Shown here in pieces: positions 51,470 to 61,679 of a stretch of DNA of 64,000 bases. The notes beneath the pieces are model-generated. The model worked only from the letters and a program-made list of their open reading frames with translations. It was not told the origin of the DNA and searched no databases. Each line of letters opens with the position of its first letter. Within the stretch, counting starts at the first letter, position 1. A program made the position numbers and the translations under genes. The stretch is from Croceimicrobium sp963977415. GTDB lineage: Bacteria > Bacteroidota > Bacteroidia > Flavobacteriales > Schleiferiaceae. The stretch covers positions 128,438-192,437 of the forward strand of contig CAXBOS010000007.1 of NCBI GenBank assembly GCA_963977415.1, given 5' to 3'.

Positions 51470-52106
51470 CTAGGGTTTAATAAAATGTTCAAACCACGGA
51501 GCAGTAGAGAAGCCAAACATGCGGAAGACTAAAATGATATCAGTCAGAATGTTATTGATGGCCCAATTTGCATTGAGAAGAGCAACACTTAATTCCATTT
51601 GCTCTTTAACTGAAATTACTGCTTGAAGCAATCCAGTCCACTTGCATTTATATATTCGTTGGGACAGATTATTGGTAGTGTGTTCTTCCGCCTTTTTTAA
51701 TCGCAAACCACCTAAGGCTATATAAATGAGCTCTTTTTGATCGTCTTTGTATTCGTTATTGTAAGCGATTAACTGATCATTCCACTGCTCTTTTTTCTGC
51801 TGGTTTTGATCATAACGTTTGGCTTCAATAATTATATCCTGTTTTAGAGGTGCGAATAAAGACATCTGGCTCGACATAGTTCGTTCTACTTGTACCTTCT
51901 GGATTCCAGTGAGGCCAAAATTCAACGCTTTCAATTTTAGAAAGATCTAAGGACAGAATATCTTGTAGCAGCGCCTTACTAAATATGTGATGAATTAATT
52001 CTTTGGGGAGATACATCAAACGCTCAAACACACTGGACGTTAGTTCATCCTCATTCATCTTCGCTGCTGCCCTTAATTCGCTATTGGCTAGTATTGCTTT
52101 GATCAT
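51470..52106 (-). pseudogene. Frameshifted PD-(D/E)xK nuclease-like gene
   Basis: Two overlapping minus-strand frames form one protein once a single base is removed. The upstream frame (52106 down to about 51846) ends EPDVFIRTSK, and the downstream frame continues QDIIIEAKRYDQ down to 51470. Joined, they give a restriction-endonuclease-like core with D in EPDVF and E-x-K in IEAKR, about 211 residues. The break sits in a run of four T at 51842-51845 (AAAA on the coding strand), where three would restore the frame, and it splits the active site. It is a decayed gene, a homopolymer sequencing error, or less likely a programmed shift. The total length, 3n+1 bases, fits one extra base. Confidence 0.7.
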
Positions 52107-52422
52107 AATTTGGATGGCATTAAGAAAACACCTGATTTATTAAACGGGCAACGTTTCGTGTATGGTGTCCTAGAATCCCTCAGAGTGCTATGCACAATAC
52201 ACATTGTTGTGCTTTCATGCTTTATTTTCTTTTCGTTTTAGTCTTCATTTTCAATGGACTACAGAGCGTTGGGCATTTTTTAAAATTTCCTCACTTCAAT
52301 CTCATTATTACCAGAGCTCGTGAATGCTACACATTTCCCCTTTCTCAAGCAGGGACTTGAAAGCTCTTTTGCAGGTTTTGGCTGTGTGTTGGCATTGAGC
52401 GACCCGCTAATGTGCGCTGGCT
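52107..52422. other. 316-bp spacer between nuclease remnant and Hachiman
   Basis: No gene is seen. The upstream part has the attC-like inverted structure at 52146-52212. The rest is unremarkable AT-rich DNA. Confidence 0.4.
52146..52212. repeat. attC-like imperfect inverted repeat
   Basis: GGGCAAC opens the structure and GTTGTGC closes it, similar to the R-Y-Y-Y-A-A-C and G-T-T-R-R-R-Y core sites of integron attC. Inside, GTGTATGGTG pairs with CACAATACAC except at one position. The 67-bp length fits short attC sites. A cassette scar or unrelated hairpin is also possible. Confidence 0.4.
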
Positions 52423-54549
52423 TTATACTTGATTTTGTGCATCACTTAAAAGTTCTTTTTCAAATTTGCTAATGCCTAAGCTTTCGAGTGGGAGTTCTCT
52501 TATTTGTTCTAATAGATAATCGAGATTTCCATTCGTGTCAAGTTTAGATTTTATTTTATTACTCGTTTGTATTGGAATGCCGTATTCATCCAAAGCAACG
52601 AATAGTGGGTCTGTAAACAAACATTCGATTTGAGATGAAAAGTATGAGTAGTCGCCAGTTTGAAAGTTGATTTCCTCATACAGTTCCTTTTGAATTCTGT
52701 TTAAAGCCATCATGTATTTTGGAAAATTGTATTGAGCCCAAAAACGAACAAACTCTAATATACTTTCGATTGCTTCATTGACTTTTTCTGGTTCACCATC
52801 TTCATCAATTTCATTTTTTATCAAATCCTTAATGTTTCCAACAGTCCGCAGATTGTTTATTTTGTATGCCAATTGGCTACCTGAACTTATTCCTCCAACT
52901 CTGCCACCATCAATCAGGAATTTCCATATCAATTCACAGACAAATTTTAATTGGTCATACGTTGGGAAACGATTCCACTTTAATAAGTAATGATAGCCCC
53001 TCAAATTGCCTTTAATGAATGTGGCAAGTTCAATTTGACTCTGTGGTTCAATATTCGAATTTGCTTTAATTGTTTTGATGCTTAGAATGCCATTTCTTGA
53101 TAGAGTTTGAACTCTTTCCTTTGACTTTTGGGATAAGTCATCATTATCCATTTGCATTAACAGTTTTTCGGGTACTTCATCAGTTTGATTAAATAAAGGA
53201 AAATCCACCAATGGCAACTCTTCGATAGGTGGCTCATGAAAAAGAAAAACACGGCCAATAAAGTGTTGAAACATTCTACCGCTTCTGCCACAAATGTTGT
53301 TGAATGTGAAAAAGTCAAATTTCTCATTTGCTACTTTATTATCGTAGATAATGACATTTTTTGCTTTAGTATTCACTCCTTCAATTAGGGTACTAGTGCA
53401 AACTAAGAATTGAAGTCTATCCTCATTAAAAGCTTTTACCGCAAACTGCGAAATGGCTCGTGGTATTTTCCCATGATGAATCCCAATACCGTATTTTAAT
53501 GCTTTTGGTAAAAACCAAAGCGGATGATATTCTTCTTCAAGCCATTCAATTGCACTTTCGTTGTATTGATTTGTATTGAATTTGCCTGAATCAAAAAGCA
53601 GCTTTGCTACCTTGTTTGCACTCTTTGGCGACTTGCAATAGATCAAAGTCGGCTCGGTCAAATCGGCACATAAATTTAATAGTGCTTCGTCATCAGTGGT
53701 CGGCACAGAGACTTTAATCTTCTCAGTGATAACAGTTTTATAGTCGGTTTTAATAAAGTTAATCTCTACATTGTCGGGGAAGACCTTAGAGTTTATGTTT
53801 TCAATATTCGGACCTAACAGATAGAATTGGCCGCCTTTTTTGAGTAGTTTATAAAAGGCCTGATTTAAAATGATACTTCTTTCCTGGTCCTGCGGAGTTG
53901 GTTGAATTTTGTAGAACTCGTCAATGACAAAGAAATCAACATCTACTTCGTTCACTATTTCCATAACCCGCTCTTGAGTTAGAACGAAAATGTTTCGTTC
54001 ACTAACTGATTGGGTTGAATGAGTGATTATTTTATATCGATCTCTAAATCTTGATAGTCGCTTTCTTGTTTCATCAATCAAAGCAATAGTTGGCAATACG
54101 ATTGCGATATTCTTAAATCGTTCGGTTGCAATTATTGTGTCGATTACAAGGCTCTTTCCAAAGCTTGTAGGTGCACTTAGGATTACATTTTTCCCGTCAA
54201 GTAATTCAAAGTATACTCTTGCTTGTGCCCTGTGAAAGACTATGTTTTCTTGCTCTACACCATCAGGTTTATGGAATTCATATGCGATTTTATCAGCTAG
54301 ACTTAAGTTTTCTGGATCGAGGTAAGGGAATAAGCCTATTTCTCTTGCAAAGTCATTAATGATTGGTTGGTAGCTACCAAACAGTTTGCGCTGCTCAATC
54401 ACGCGTAATATCACTTCTTGTAAATGGACTTCATTCTTTTGATTCAGATTATTGGCAATTGATTTTATGACAGTAAAGGCATTCTCAGGATTGATAGCTC
54501 TTTGCTTCAACAAATTGTTAATTTCACGTAAGTTTAAATTTTCTGCCAT
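52423..54549 (-). CDS. hamB: Hachiman helicase HamB
   Basis: The 708-aa superfamily 2 helicase is the partner of HamA in Hachiman anti-phage defence. Walker A is SAPTSFGKSLVIDTI (K132), motif II VIDEFYKI near 208, motif V region STLIEGVNTKAKNVII, and motif VI NICGRSGRMFQHFIGRV. The C-terminal third is helical. It overlaps hamA by 16 bp, so the two are co-translated. HamB is thought to sense and translocate on damaged or phage DNA and release HamA nuclease activity. Family and gene pair fit; the antiviral effect of this copy is not shown. Confidence 0.9.
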   Translation of the reverse strand: MAENLNLREINNLLKQRAINPENAFTVIKSIANNLNQKNEVHLQEVILRVIEQRKLFGSYQPIINDFAREIGLFPYLDPENLSLADKIAYEFHKPDGVEQENIVFHRAQARVYFELLDGKNVILSAPTSFGKSLVIDTIIATERFKNIAIVLPTIALIDETRKRLSRFRDRYKIITHSTQSVSERNIFVLTQERVMEIVNEVDVDFFVIDEFYKIQPTPQDQERSIILNQAFYKLLKKGGQFYLLGPNIENINSKVFPDNVEINFIKTDYKTVITEKIKVSVPTTDDEALLNLCADLTEPTLIYCKSPKSANKVAKLLFDSGKFNTNQYNESAIEWLEEEYHPLWFLPKALKYGIGIHHGKIPRAISQFAVKAFNEDRLQFLVCTSTLIEGVNTKAKNVIIYDNKVANEKFDFFTFNNICGRSGRMFQHFIGRVFLFHEPPIEELPLVDFPLFNQTDEVPEKLLMQMDNDDLSQKSKERVQTLSRNGILSIKTIKANSNIEPQSQIELATFIKGNLRGYHYLLKWNRFPTYDQLKFVCELIWKFLIDGGRVGGISSGSQLAYKINNLRTVGNIKDLIKNEIDEDGEPEKVNEAIESILEFVRFWAQYNFPKYMMALNRIQKELYEEINFQTGDYSYFSSQIECLFTDPLFVALDEYGIPIQTSNKIKSKLDTNGNLDYLLEQIRELPLESLGISKFEKELLSDAQNQV

Positions 54550-55379
54550 GCTGCCAATTTATCTAAAAGGGTTTGTGAAAGCTTTGCCTTATCTTCTAAT
54601 GGACACAAAAACAAGTGGACTTTGACAGGACATTTTACTTTATCAAGAAAGGCCTTATGGTTTGTCTCTATTTCAGGTAAGATTTCATTTAAATAAGCAT
54701 CATTGAATTCCCTATGCTTTTTCACTAAAGCGGAATCGTATGTTAGCAAAACGGGAACACAAATTGCCTTGAAAACATCATCCAGTGATGTATTAGGGTC
54801 TAGCAGCTTGGCCAACTTATCATGGTGAGGAAAATCTTCGTCTATTTTATTGATGATAGCTGCAAATTCATTTCTTAGGTAGATTTTGTCAAAGTGCGAC
54901 TCGATTTCAGGAACCACATCATAAACCGCATTATAAAAGGTTTTATAAAATTTCACTTCACCTAACCAAAGCTCAAGACCTGTATCATCTGCAATAACAT
55001 GAACCGCATCAAACCCTTTTACTGTTTCGTTTGGGCCATCTTTAAAGTATATTTTACTTATTGCAGGAATAGTGTCATACGCTTCTTTCAGTATACCATG
55101 AAGTAATAGTTCGCCAAACTCACCTCTTTTTATATTATCAGTTTGAAATATGATTTTAGCAGCTTCTCGGAGTTTTTTTGGTGCAGACTTGCCGTCAACC
55201 ATTTTGAACTCTGAATACTTTAACGCAAAGTCGAGTAAGTGTTCGTCAAACAACCAATCGGCAAACTGGCTATATCTCCATTCTTTCAACTCGTAACCAC
55301 CACATAGACCGGTTATTCCGCATTCAGGTGGGGTTTCCGAGTGAACGATGAGTTTTAAAAATTTCAGTTTGTCTTTCAT
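54534..55379 (-). CDS. hamA: Hachiman nuclease HamA (DUF1837)
   Basis: The 281-aa DUF1837 protein has the expected PD-(D/E)xK-type core: RGEFGELLLHGIL with E87/E90, GFDAVHVI with D124, and E141-V-K143 in WLGEVKFYK. Length and position upstream of hamB are as in known Hachiman pairs. The active-site residues are intact. It starts 42 bp after hsdS of the second R-M system on the same strand, so R-M and Hachiman may share transcription. Confidence 0.9.
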   Translation of the reverse strand: MKDKLKFLKLIVHSETPPECGITGLCGGYELKEWRYSQFADWLFDEHLLDFALKYSEFKMVDGKSAPKKLREAAKIIFQTDNIKRGEFGELLLHGILKEAYDTIPAISKIYFKDGPNETVKGFDAVHVIADDTGLELWLGEVKFYKTFYNAVYDVVPEIESHFDKIYLRNEFAAIINKIDEDFPHHDKLAKLLDPNTSLDDVFKAICVPVLLTYDSALVKKHREFNDAYLNEILPEIETNHKAFLDKVKCPVKVHLFLCPLEDKAKLSQTLLDKLAAWQKI

Positions 55380-55421
55380 TTATTATGCTTTTTTGATTGT
55401 CGAACTACCTACTTCACATAG

Positions 55422-56771
55422 CTAAACCTTTTCAACCTCCTTTTCCTTCGGCTCCAACGCCTCCCTTAACACCTGCTGCAAAAGCAACTCATTTTGCTGC
55501 TGGCTTTCTTTGATGCTTATCTCCAATTCATCACAATACTGCATCAACTCATCCAAATGGCGGACTATGCGTTGTTGTTCGGAGAGTGGGGGGAGTGGGA
55601 TTATTGAGTTGTTGATTTTGGCAAGAGTCACCCGAGTTAATGCAACACCATACATATTGTTTCTTGTAGCATCATAATAAACAGGGCTTCTCATTACATA
55701 CATAAGAAAACGGTTATAAACATTATCGTCCAACTTTAGTAATGCTACACTTGACAACAAACTAAAAGGATCATCTAAATCATTCACTGTAACAATACCT
55801 GTTGTAGCCCCATCCTTTATGTAGAGAATGTCGCCAAATTCAGGATCACACCGAGAGTATATTTCATGGTGTACATCCTTTGTGACATATGTAATATTTG
55901 ATAAATCAACTCCTTCATCTTTTATGTTCTTTGCCGTAACATACATGAAGTCGCCTTTTGGGGTATTAGTCGGAGAATGATGTGTACCATCAGTAATTTT
56001 CAAACATGCTTCCCCCAACCTACACCACACCCAATTCTCAGGTATATCAAAAGGAATTTCGTCTTCGGTAATGGGGGACAGGGGTTTTTGTTTCTTGAGT
56101 TTCTTCTCCTTAATCAAGCGTTCTTTCTCTGCTTTGATTTTTTCTAAAAGCACCGAAGCAGGTTCATCTTTGGGGTCTTGAGGCACCAATTGGCCTTGCA
56201 TGGCTTCTCGTAAGAAGGACTGGCGGAGTTGCTTCACTAAATCGAGTTGGTGGGTGAGTTCGGTGGAGATTTCATTAATTCCTGTTCGATTTTTCTTAAA
56301 AGACTTCACCACTAAATCCTGAATCTCGGCACTTGGAAAAGGAATTTCAATCTCTAAAATCTGTCTTTCGTGAATTGATTTTTGTGCTGAACCAGTTGTT
56401 GGAATTTTTTCTAATTCCTCTTTGAAGTAAGGCGACTGAAGAATAAGGTTTAGATAATCAATGTTAATTCCTTCGATTGAAAACATGGGCATATTTTCAG
56501 TTGCAATGCATCCATCAACCTCAATTGGTGCAATTCCTATAGCTCCATCGTAAACTCCTTGTCGAACAAGCATCAGAGTATTAGGGTAGTTTTTAAGGTC
56601 TATGATAAATTGCCTTTTACGACCAATTTCCTTTCCATTTTTAATGCCTCTGAATTTTACACCATCATGTTTCGAAATGGTGACTTGCTTGTAATCTCTA
56701 TCATTTTGAACAATATGAGTTACCCGATATTGTTTTAAAACCTTGCTGAGTTTCACTTTGTCCCAACTCAT
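55422..56771 (-). CDS. hsdS: Type I restriction-modification specificity subunit HsdS (system 2)
   Basis: The 449-aa subunit has two target recognition domains. TRD1 ends in FPSAEIQDLVVKSFKKNR and is followed by the coiled coil LTHQLDLVKQLRQSFLREAM. A basic, Lys-rich linker precedes TRD2, which begins near PENWVWCRLGEACLKITDG and ends in LPPLSEQQRIVRHLDELMQY. It differs entirely in TRDs from system 1, so the two systems should modify different sites. Its start overlaps hsdM by 4 bp. Both half-sites look intact. Confidence 0.93.
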   Translation of the reverse strand: MSWDKVKLSKVLKQYRVTHIVQNDRDYKQVTISKHDGVKFRGIKNGKEIGRKRQFIIDLKNYPNTLMLVRQGVYDGAIGIAPIEVDGCIATENMPMFSIEGINIDYLNLILQSPYFKEELEKIPTTGSAQKSIHERQILEIEIPFPSAEIQDLVVKSFKKNRTGINEISTELTHQLDLVKQLRQSFLREAMQGQLVPQDPKDEPASVLLEKIKAEKERLIKEKKLKKQKPLSPITEDEIPFDIPENWVWCRLGEACLKITDGTHHSPTNTPKGDFMYVTAKNIKDEGVDLSNITYVTKDVHHEIYSRCDPEFGDILYIKDGATTGIVTVNDLDDPFSLLSSVALLKLDDNVYNRFLMYVMRSPVYYDATRNNMYGVALTRVTLAKINNSIIPLPPLSEQQRIVRHLDELMQYCDELEISIKESQQQNELLLQQVLREALEPKEKEVEKV

Positions 56772-58204
56772 TGAACGGCTGCTTTAATTTTGTTCAATAA
56801 ATCATGGCTTTTGGAAAAGCTTTTGTCCAGCATCTCCATCAATTCCGCACTGCTGTGGATGATTTCTTCTTCCTGCTTGGTGGGGTTCTTAATGTCCAAA
56901 TCATAGTTGCGGTCTATGATGGTTTGGATGTCCACTTTCCAGCTTAGCTCGCTTTCCTTGCGGTCATTCCACCATACTTTGATCGGGTCAAATTCTTTGA
57001 GTTGCAGCGGTCGGGTTTTGTTGTAGGCTTTTTGTCCTTCGGGCAGGCGGTGTTCGTAATACCACACTTCTTTGGTGGGTGTGCCTTTGGTAAAAAACAA
57101 GAGGTTGGTGGCTACCGTGGCATAGGGCTGAAACACGGAGTTGGGCAAACGGATAATGGTGTGCAGGTTGCATTCTTCCAACATGCGTTGGCGTACCCGT
57201 TGTTTAATTCCATCACCGGTTAAGGATCCATCCGGTAAGACAATACCTGCTCTACCGCCATTTTTCAGCAAGTGAATCATCAAGACTAAAAAGAGGTCAG
57301 CACTTTCCTTAGTGCGGTAGTTCTGCGGAAAATTGTTTTCGTTGTTGTTGGCTACAATGCCCCCAAAAGGAGGATTCGCTAAGATGGCATTCACCCGGTT
57401 TTTCTCGGTGTAGTTGCTCAGCGGTTGGTCCAGACTATCACGGAAGCTGATGTTGGGCACTTCCATATCGTGCAAAATCAGATTGGTGGTCGCCAGCAAA
57501 TACGGTAGCGGTTTGTATTCCCAACCAATGATATTCTTGGCAATGCTTTCTCGTTCTTCTACGCTGTTGGCTTGGGTTTTCAAATGCTCAATGGCAGCCG
57601 TTAAATAACCACCCGTGCCACAGCTGGGGTCAAGAATCTTTTCACCCAATTGCGGATTGATCATTTCGCAGATAAATTCCGTAATGGCTCTGGGGGTGTA
57701 GAACTCCCCACTTTTACCTGCACTTTGCAGTTCCTTTAAAATGGTTTCGTAGAGTTCACCAAAAGCATGGCGGTCTTTGGCAATGTTGAAGTCAATCTCG
57801 TTGAGCTTGTTCAGTACCTTGCGGATGTTGATGCCGCTTTTCATGTAGTTGTTGTTGCCTTCGAACACCTCACGTACAATCAAGGCCCGTTTATTCGCCA
57901 AATCATCACTCATCCCCACTTTTAGGTTTTTAAGTGTGGGAAACAAGGTCTGATCAACAAAAGCTTGCAGCTCATCACCTGTCATGCCTTCGTCATCACC
58001 TGCCCAGGATTCCCAATGCAATTCATCAGGTATTGGGCTTGTGTATTCTTCATTAAGAACTTCCAATTCTTTGTCTTTGTCGGAGAATATTTTGAGAAAG
58101 AGCATCCAAGCCAACTGTTCGATGCGTTGTGCATCTCCATTGAGGCCATTGTCTTGCCACATGATTTTACGAATGCTGTCTATGGTTCCTTTGAGGTTTG
58201 CCAT
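56768..58204 (-). CDS. hsdM: Type I restriction-modification methyltransferase subunit HsdM (system 2)
   Basis: The 478-aa N6-adenine methyltransferase has an HsdM_N helical region, motif I ILDPSCGTGGYL, and catalytic motif IV NPPFGG. The sequence is not close to the system 1 subunit. It begins directly after rhuM (1-bp spacing) and overlaps hsdS by 4 bp. With intact HsdM and HsdS but an interrupted HsdR, this system probably still methylates DNA. Confidence 0.95.
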   Translation of the reverse strand: MANLKGTIDSIRKIMWQDNGLNGDAQRIEQLAWMLFLKIFSDKDKELEVLNEEYTSPIPDELHWESWAGDDEGMTGDELQAFVDQTLFPTLKNLKVGMSDDLANKRALIVREVFEGNNNYMKSGINIRKVLNKLNEIDFNIAKDRHAFGELYETILKELQSAGKSGEFYTPRAITEFICEMINPQLGEKILDPSCGTGGYLTAAIEHLKTQANSVEERESIAKNIIGWEYKPLPYLLATTNLILHDMEVPNISFRDSLDQPLSNYTEKNRVNAILANPPFGGIVANNNENNFPQNYRTKESADLFLVLMIHLLKNGGRAGIVLPDGSLTGDGIKQRVRQRMLEECNLHTIIRLPNSVFQPYATVATNLLFFTKGTPTKEVWYYEHRLPEGQKAYNKTRPLQLKEFDPIKVWWNDRKESELSWKVDIQTIIDRNYDLDIKNPTKQEEEIIHSSAELMEMLDKSFSKSHDLLNKIKAAVQ

Positions 58205-59203
58205 TTATTTTTTTGAATTTTTAACTTTTTCTTCTAGTGCTTTTAAATCGGCCAAATCAGCTTGCTCAGCTTCATATTGCCTTCTTTTATTATCAAACTC
58301 GGAGTAAATCTGCTTTACTTGTTCTTCCATTTGAGCATTAGTAATGGTACCCGCATTTTGAAGTACATTTTTATCGTTGAATTGAAGAATCCTGTCAACA
58401 TTTTCTCTCCAAAAATTTAGATGTATGTCTTTCCTTTCCTTCACCCTTAGCTCCGCTGTTTCAAGAAAGATCACGGTTAGTCGGTTAAGTGTATCTAGTT
58501 CGTCTTGGGTGAGGTAATTTTTGGCTGTAATGATATCTTGTTTTCGAACTTTATTGCCTTTCCATGAAGTAAGCCCCATGTTCGGTTTTTCAGAACTGGC
58601 TCTACTCAAAACCAATTCGGCTGCTGTTTGCTGCGTTACAGCGTAAAGCAGTTTATTTTGAGTTTCGGCAAAAAACATCTGGGTGGCTTTATCAGAAGGA
58701 TCGTAGTCACTGCTCATTGAAAGCAAGTCTCTTACTTTTTGATAAAATCGTTTTTCGGAGGCACGTATTTCTCGAATTCGCTCCAGTAATTCATCAAAAT
58801 AATCGGGACGGCCATTAGGGTTTTTTAAGCGTGCGTCATCCATTATAAAGCCCTTAACCATGTACTCTCTCAGATTTAGATTGGCCCAAATCCTAAATTG
58901 CGTACCTCGCGGGCTTCTCACCCGAAATCCTAGAGCCAAAATCATGGCTAGGGAATAAAAAGTTACTTCATATTTTTTACCATCTGTGGCAGTTGTAAAG
59001 AAATTCTTTACAACTGAAACTGCTTCTAACTCTTTGTCTTCTAGTATGTTTTTGATGTGCTGGCTAATGTTCTGCTTTGAGGTGTCAAAAAGTTCTGCTA
59101 ATTGATTTTGATTCATCCAAATATCTCCATCCCTTGCATATAAAGCTACAGAAGCCTTACCATCGTCTGTATTGTAGATAATGATGCTTTTTTCTTCTTC
59201 CAT
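58205..59203 (-). CDS. RhuM family protein inside the type I R-M operon
   Basis: The 332-aa protein of the virulence RhuM family shows the hallmark blocks DGDIWMNQNQLAELFDTSKQ (a helix-turn-helix), FYSLAMILALGFRVRSPRGT and FRIWANLNLREYMVKGF. A long helical C-terminus follows. RhuM genes are found inside many type I R-M operons, but their biochemical role is unknown. It sits between hsdR (0-bp gap) and hsdM (0-bp gap), so it is surely co-transcribed with them. A DNA-binding regulator or accessory defence factor is likely. Confidence 0.9.
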   Translation of the reverse strand: MEEEKSIIIYNTDDGKASVALYARDGDIWMNQNQLAELFDTSKQNISQHIKNILEDKELEAVSVVKNFFTTATDGKKYEVTFYSLAMILALGFRVRSPRGTQFRIWANLNLREYMVKGFIMDDARLKNPNGRPDYFDELLERIREIRASEKRFYQKVRDLLSMSSDYDPSDKATQMFFAETQNKLLYAVTQQTAAELVLSRASSEKPNMGLTSWKGNKVRKQDIITAKNYLTQDELDTLNRLTVIFLETAELRVKERKDIHLNFWRENVDRILQFNDKNVLQNAGTITNAQMEEQVKQIYSEFDNKRRQYEAEQADLADLKALEEKVKNSKK

Positions 59204-61615
59204 TTAAGCGCCAGATTTATAAAGTTCCTGTTCCAATTCTTTAATGGCATCCACATACTTTTTCTTCCCTCCAAAAATGCCATTCACAATTTCAAGTGCA
59301 GATCCATAATCGGTCAGAGGCTTCACTTTCAGAATGTCCATACTTTCAATGTTGGTGACTCCTTCATCGGCATATTTGTCTAAAAGCGTTTCGAGTACTT
59401 TACGAGCCTGTTCTCCGTACTTCGTAAAGTAATCTCTTTTTTTTACGTTGTTAGCTCTTTCTTTGCGGGTAAGCGGTGGTTGCTCAAAGGCGACGTGACA
59501 AATTAAATCAAAAAGATCTACCTCTCTATTCACAGCATCCCGCAAAGCCTCTACTAAAATACCCTGTTCTTCTAATTCCTTAATAATGATATCTTTTTTA
59601 TCGGTGCTATTCCAACGATTTAGGAAATCATCTAAGGAAGAATATTGTCCTTTGATCAATTGTTTGGTATGGTCTTTCAAGCTTGTGGTAATCGGTTTGC
59701 CGTTATTATCAAAATACATTTCACGGCTTATCAATACGGAAACATCGACACCGTTTACATAAACCTTTTCTCTGGGCTCCTTTACTTTGTTGGCCCAAGT
59801 TCCCTCTACCTTTGAGCCATCGGGGTACCGTAGCTCTGCTTTCACAAACTCAATTTCCTCTCCTGTAACTTGGTCCACCGCGGTTAGCTTTCCATCTTCC
59901 TCTTCTGTTACCACAAGAGACAGATCTGCATTTTCTGTTACTGGCTTTATGCGTATTGGGTCGCCATCAAAGTCTTTATCGGCAAATAAGTCGGTAACGT
60001 TTCTAAAGTCGAGAATAGTGAAATACATTTTGCCAAACTCTTCATTTATCCTGGTGCCTCTGCCCACAATCTGCTTGAATTTTGTCATGGATTTTATCTC
60101 AGCATCCAACACAATTACCTTACAGGTCTGCGCATCTACGCCAGTGGTCATTAACTCAGAAGTAGTGGCGATAACGGGATAGGTTTCTTCTGGATTAATG
60201 AAATTGTCTAATTCTCGTTTTCCTTCATCATTGTCACCTGTAATTTGCATGATGTATTTGTGGTTTTGAGCCACCAAGTCAGCATTAAGATTGGATAATG
60301 CCAAGCGCATTCTCTCGGCATGGTCAATGTCTGAGCAAAAAACAATGGTCTTCGCAAAGCGGTCATAACCTTTTAAGAATTCGGTTAGTTTGCGCGCCAC
60401 CGTTTCGGTACGCTCTTGAATGACTAAGTTTCTATCAAAGTCTTTTCGGTTGTATATGCGGTCGTCCACTTCCCTCCCATCCTTGTCCTTTTTGCCTTGT
60501 TCTGGTCGCCAACCCTCAGTATCAATATTCAGGTTAACGCGAACAACTCGGTAAGGAGCAAGGAAACCATCATCAATTCCTTGTTTCAGCGAATAAGTAT
60601 AAAGTGGGTCACCAAAATATTCACTGTTAGAAACTTCGTTGGTCTCCTTCGGTGTGGCGGTCAAACCTATATGAGTTGCTTTCTTGAAATAGGTTAAAAT
60701 TTCTCTCCAAGAACTGTCTTCTTTTGCACTTCCTCTGTGGCACTCATCAATAACAATCAAATCAAAAAATTCTGGGGTAAACTGTTTGTAAGCATTAGCC
60801 TGTTCATCTGCGCCAGCCAATCCTTGCTATAATGCCAAATAGACTTCATAACTTTTGTCAATCATACGGTGTTTTACCACCGTCATTTTCTCTTTGAAAT
60901 GCTTGAAGTCTCCTCTTCGGGTTTGGTCAATTAAAGCGTTTCGGTCTGCTAAGAATAAGATTCTTTTCTTCTTGCCGCTCTTCCAAAGTCGGTGAATAAT
61001 TTGAAAAGCGGTATAGGTCTTTCCCGTTCCAGTTGCCATAACCAGAAGAATTCTGTCTTGTCCCTTTGTAATAGCCTCAACCGTTCGATTTACCGCAATC
61101 TGTTGATAGTACCTAGGATTTCTGCCGTTACCGTCAAAATAGTAATCTTGAGCAGCCACCTTTTCCGCTTCAGGAGTTTCAATTCCTTTGTATTTCTTGT
61201 ATTTCTGCCATAGCTCTTCAGGACTTGGAAAGCTGTCAATATCTAATTCTGTTTCAACATTTCCGTCAGTCACTGTTCGGTCATGGAACACAAAACCATC
61301 ACCATTACTGCTGAACACACAGGGTATGTCAAGAATTTTGGCATAGTCTAATGCCTGTTGTATTCCCGCTCGAACCGAATGTTTGTTGTCTTTCGCTTCT
61401 ACAATGGCTATCGGAATGTTCGGCTTGTAATAGAGTATGTAGTCGGCACGTTTTCTCGCACCCCTTGCGGTCAGTTTTCCTCGCACATAGATTTTACCAT
61501 CTGTAAATGAAACCTCTTCTAATAGTTGTGTTAATTTATCCCAGCCTGATTTTTCAATCGCAGGAGTGATAAACTTGGTGCATATATCTCTTTCCGACAG
61601 TGTTTTTTTATTCAT
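59204..61615 (-). pseudogene. hsdR: Type I restriction endonuclease HsdR (system 2), interrupted by an in-frame amber codon
   Basis: The reading frame runs from ATG 61615 (MNKKTLSERDICTKF) to 59204, 804 codons, but codon 263 is TAG (60827-60829). Both sides are in the same frame: upstream ends DKSYEVYLAL, and downstream continues QGLAGADEQANAYKQF, where the family has Tyr before Gln. A single T/C-to-G change (TAT or TAC to TAG) explains it. Before the stop lie the nuclease core (D58, E73, K75) and Walker A (ATGTGKTYTAFQ); after it lie DECH (VIDECHRGSAKE), GLTATPKE and motif VI QIVGRGTRI. Translation would give a truncated protein without a full motor, so restriction is probably off unless the stop is read through. 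Confidence 0.85.
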
Positions 61616-61679
61616 GCTGCTTTGGACAGGTTTTATTCGAGTTGAGAAGGGGTTATTTTCCCTTTGATCATTTTTTGCC

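Noticed and set aside
60818..60820. Independent gene starting at TTG after the amber codon of hsdR
   Set aside because: It is the same frame as the upstream half and continues the HsdR motor domain directly.
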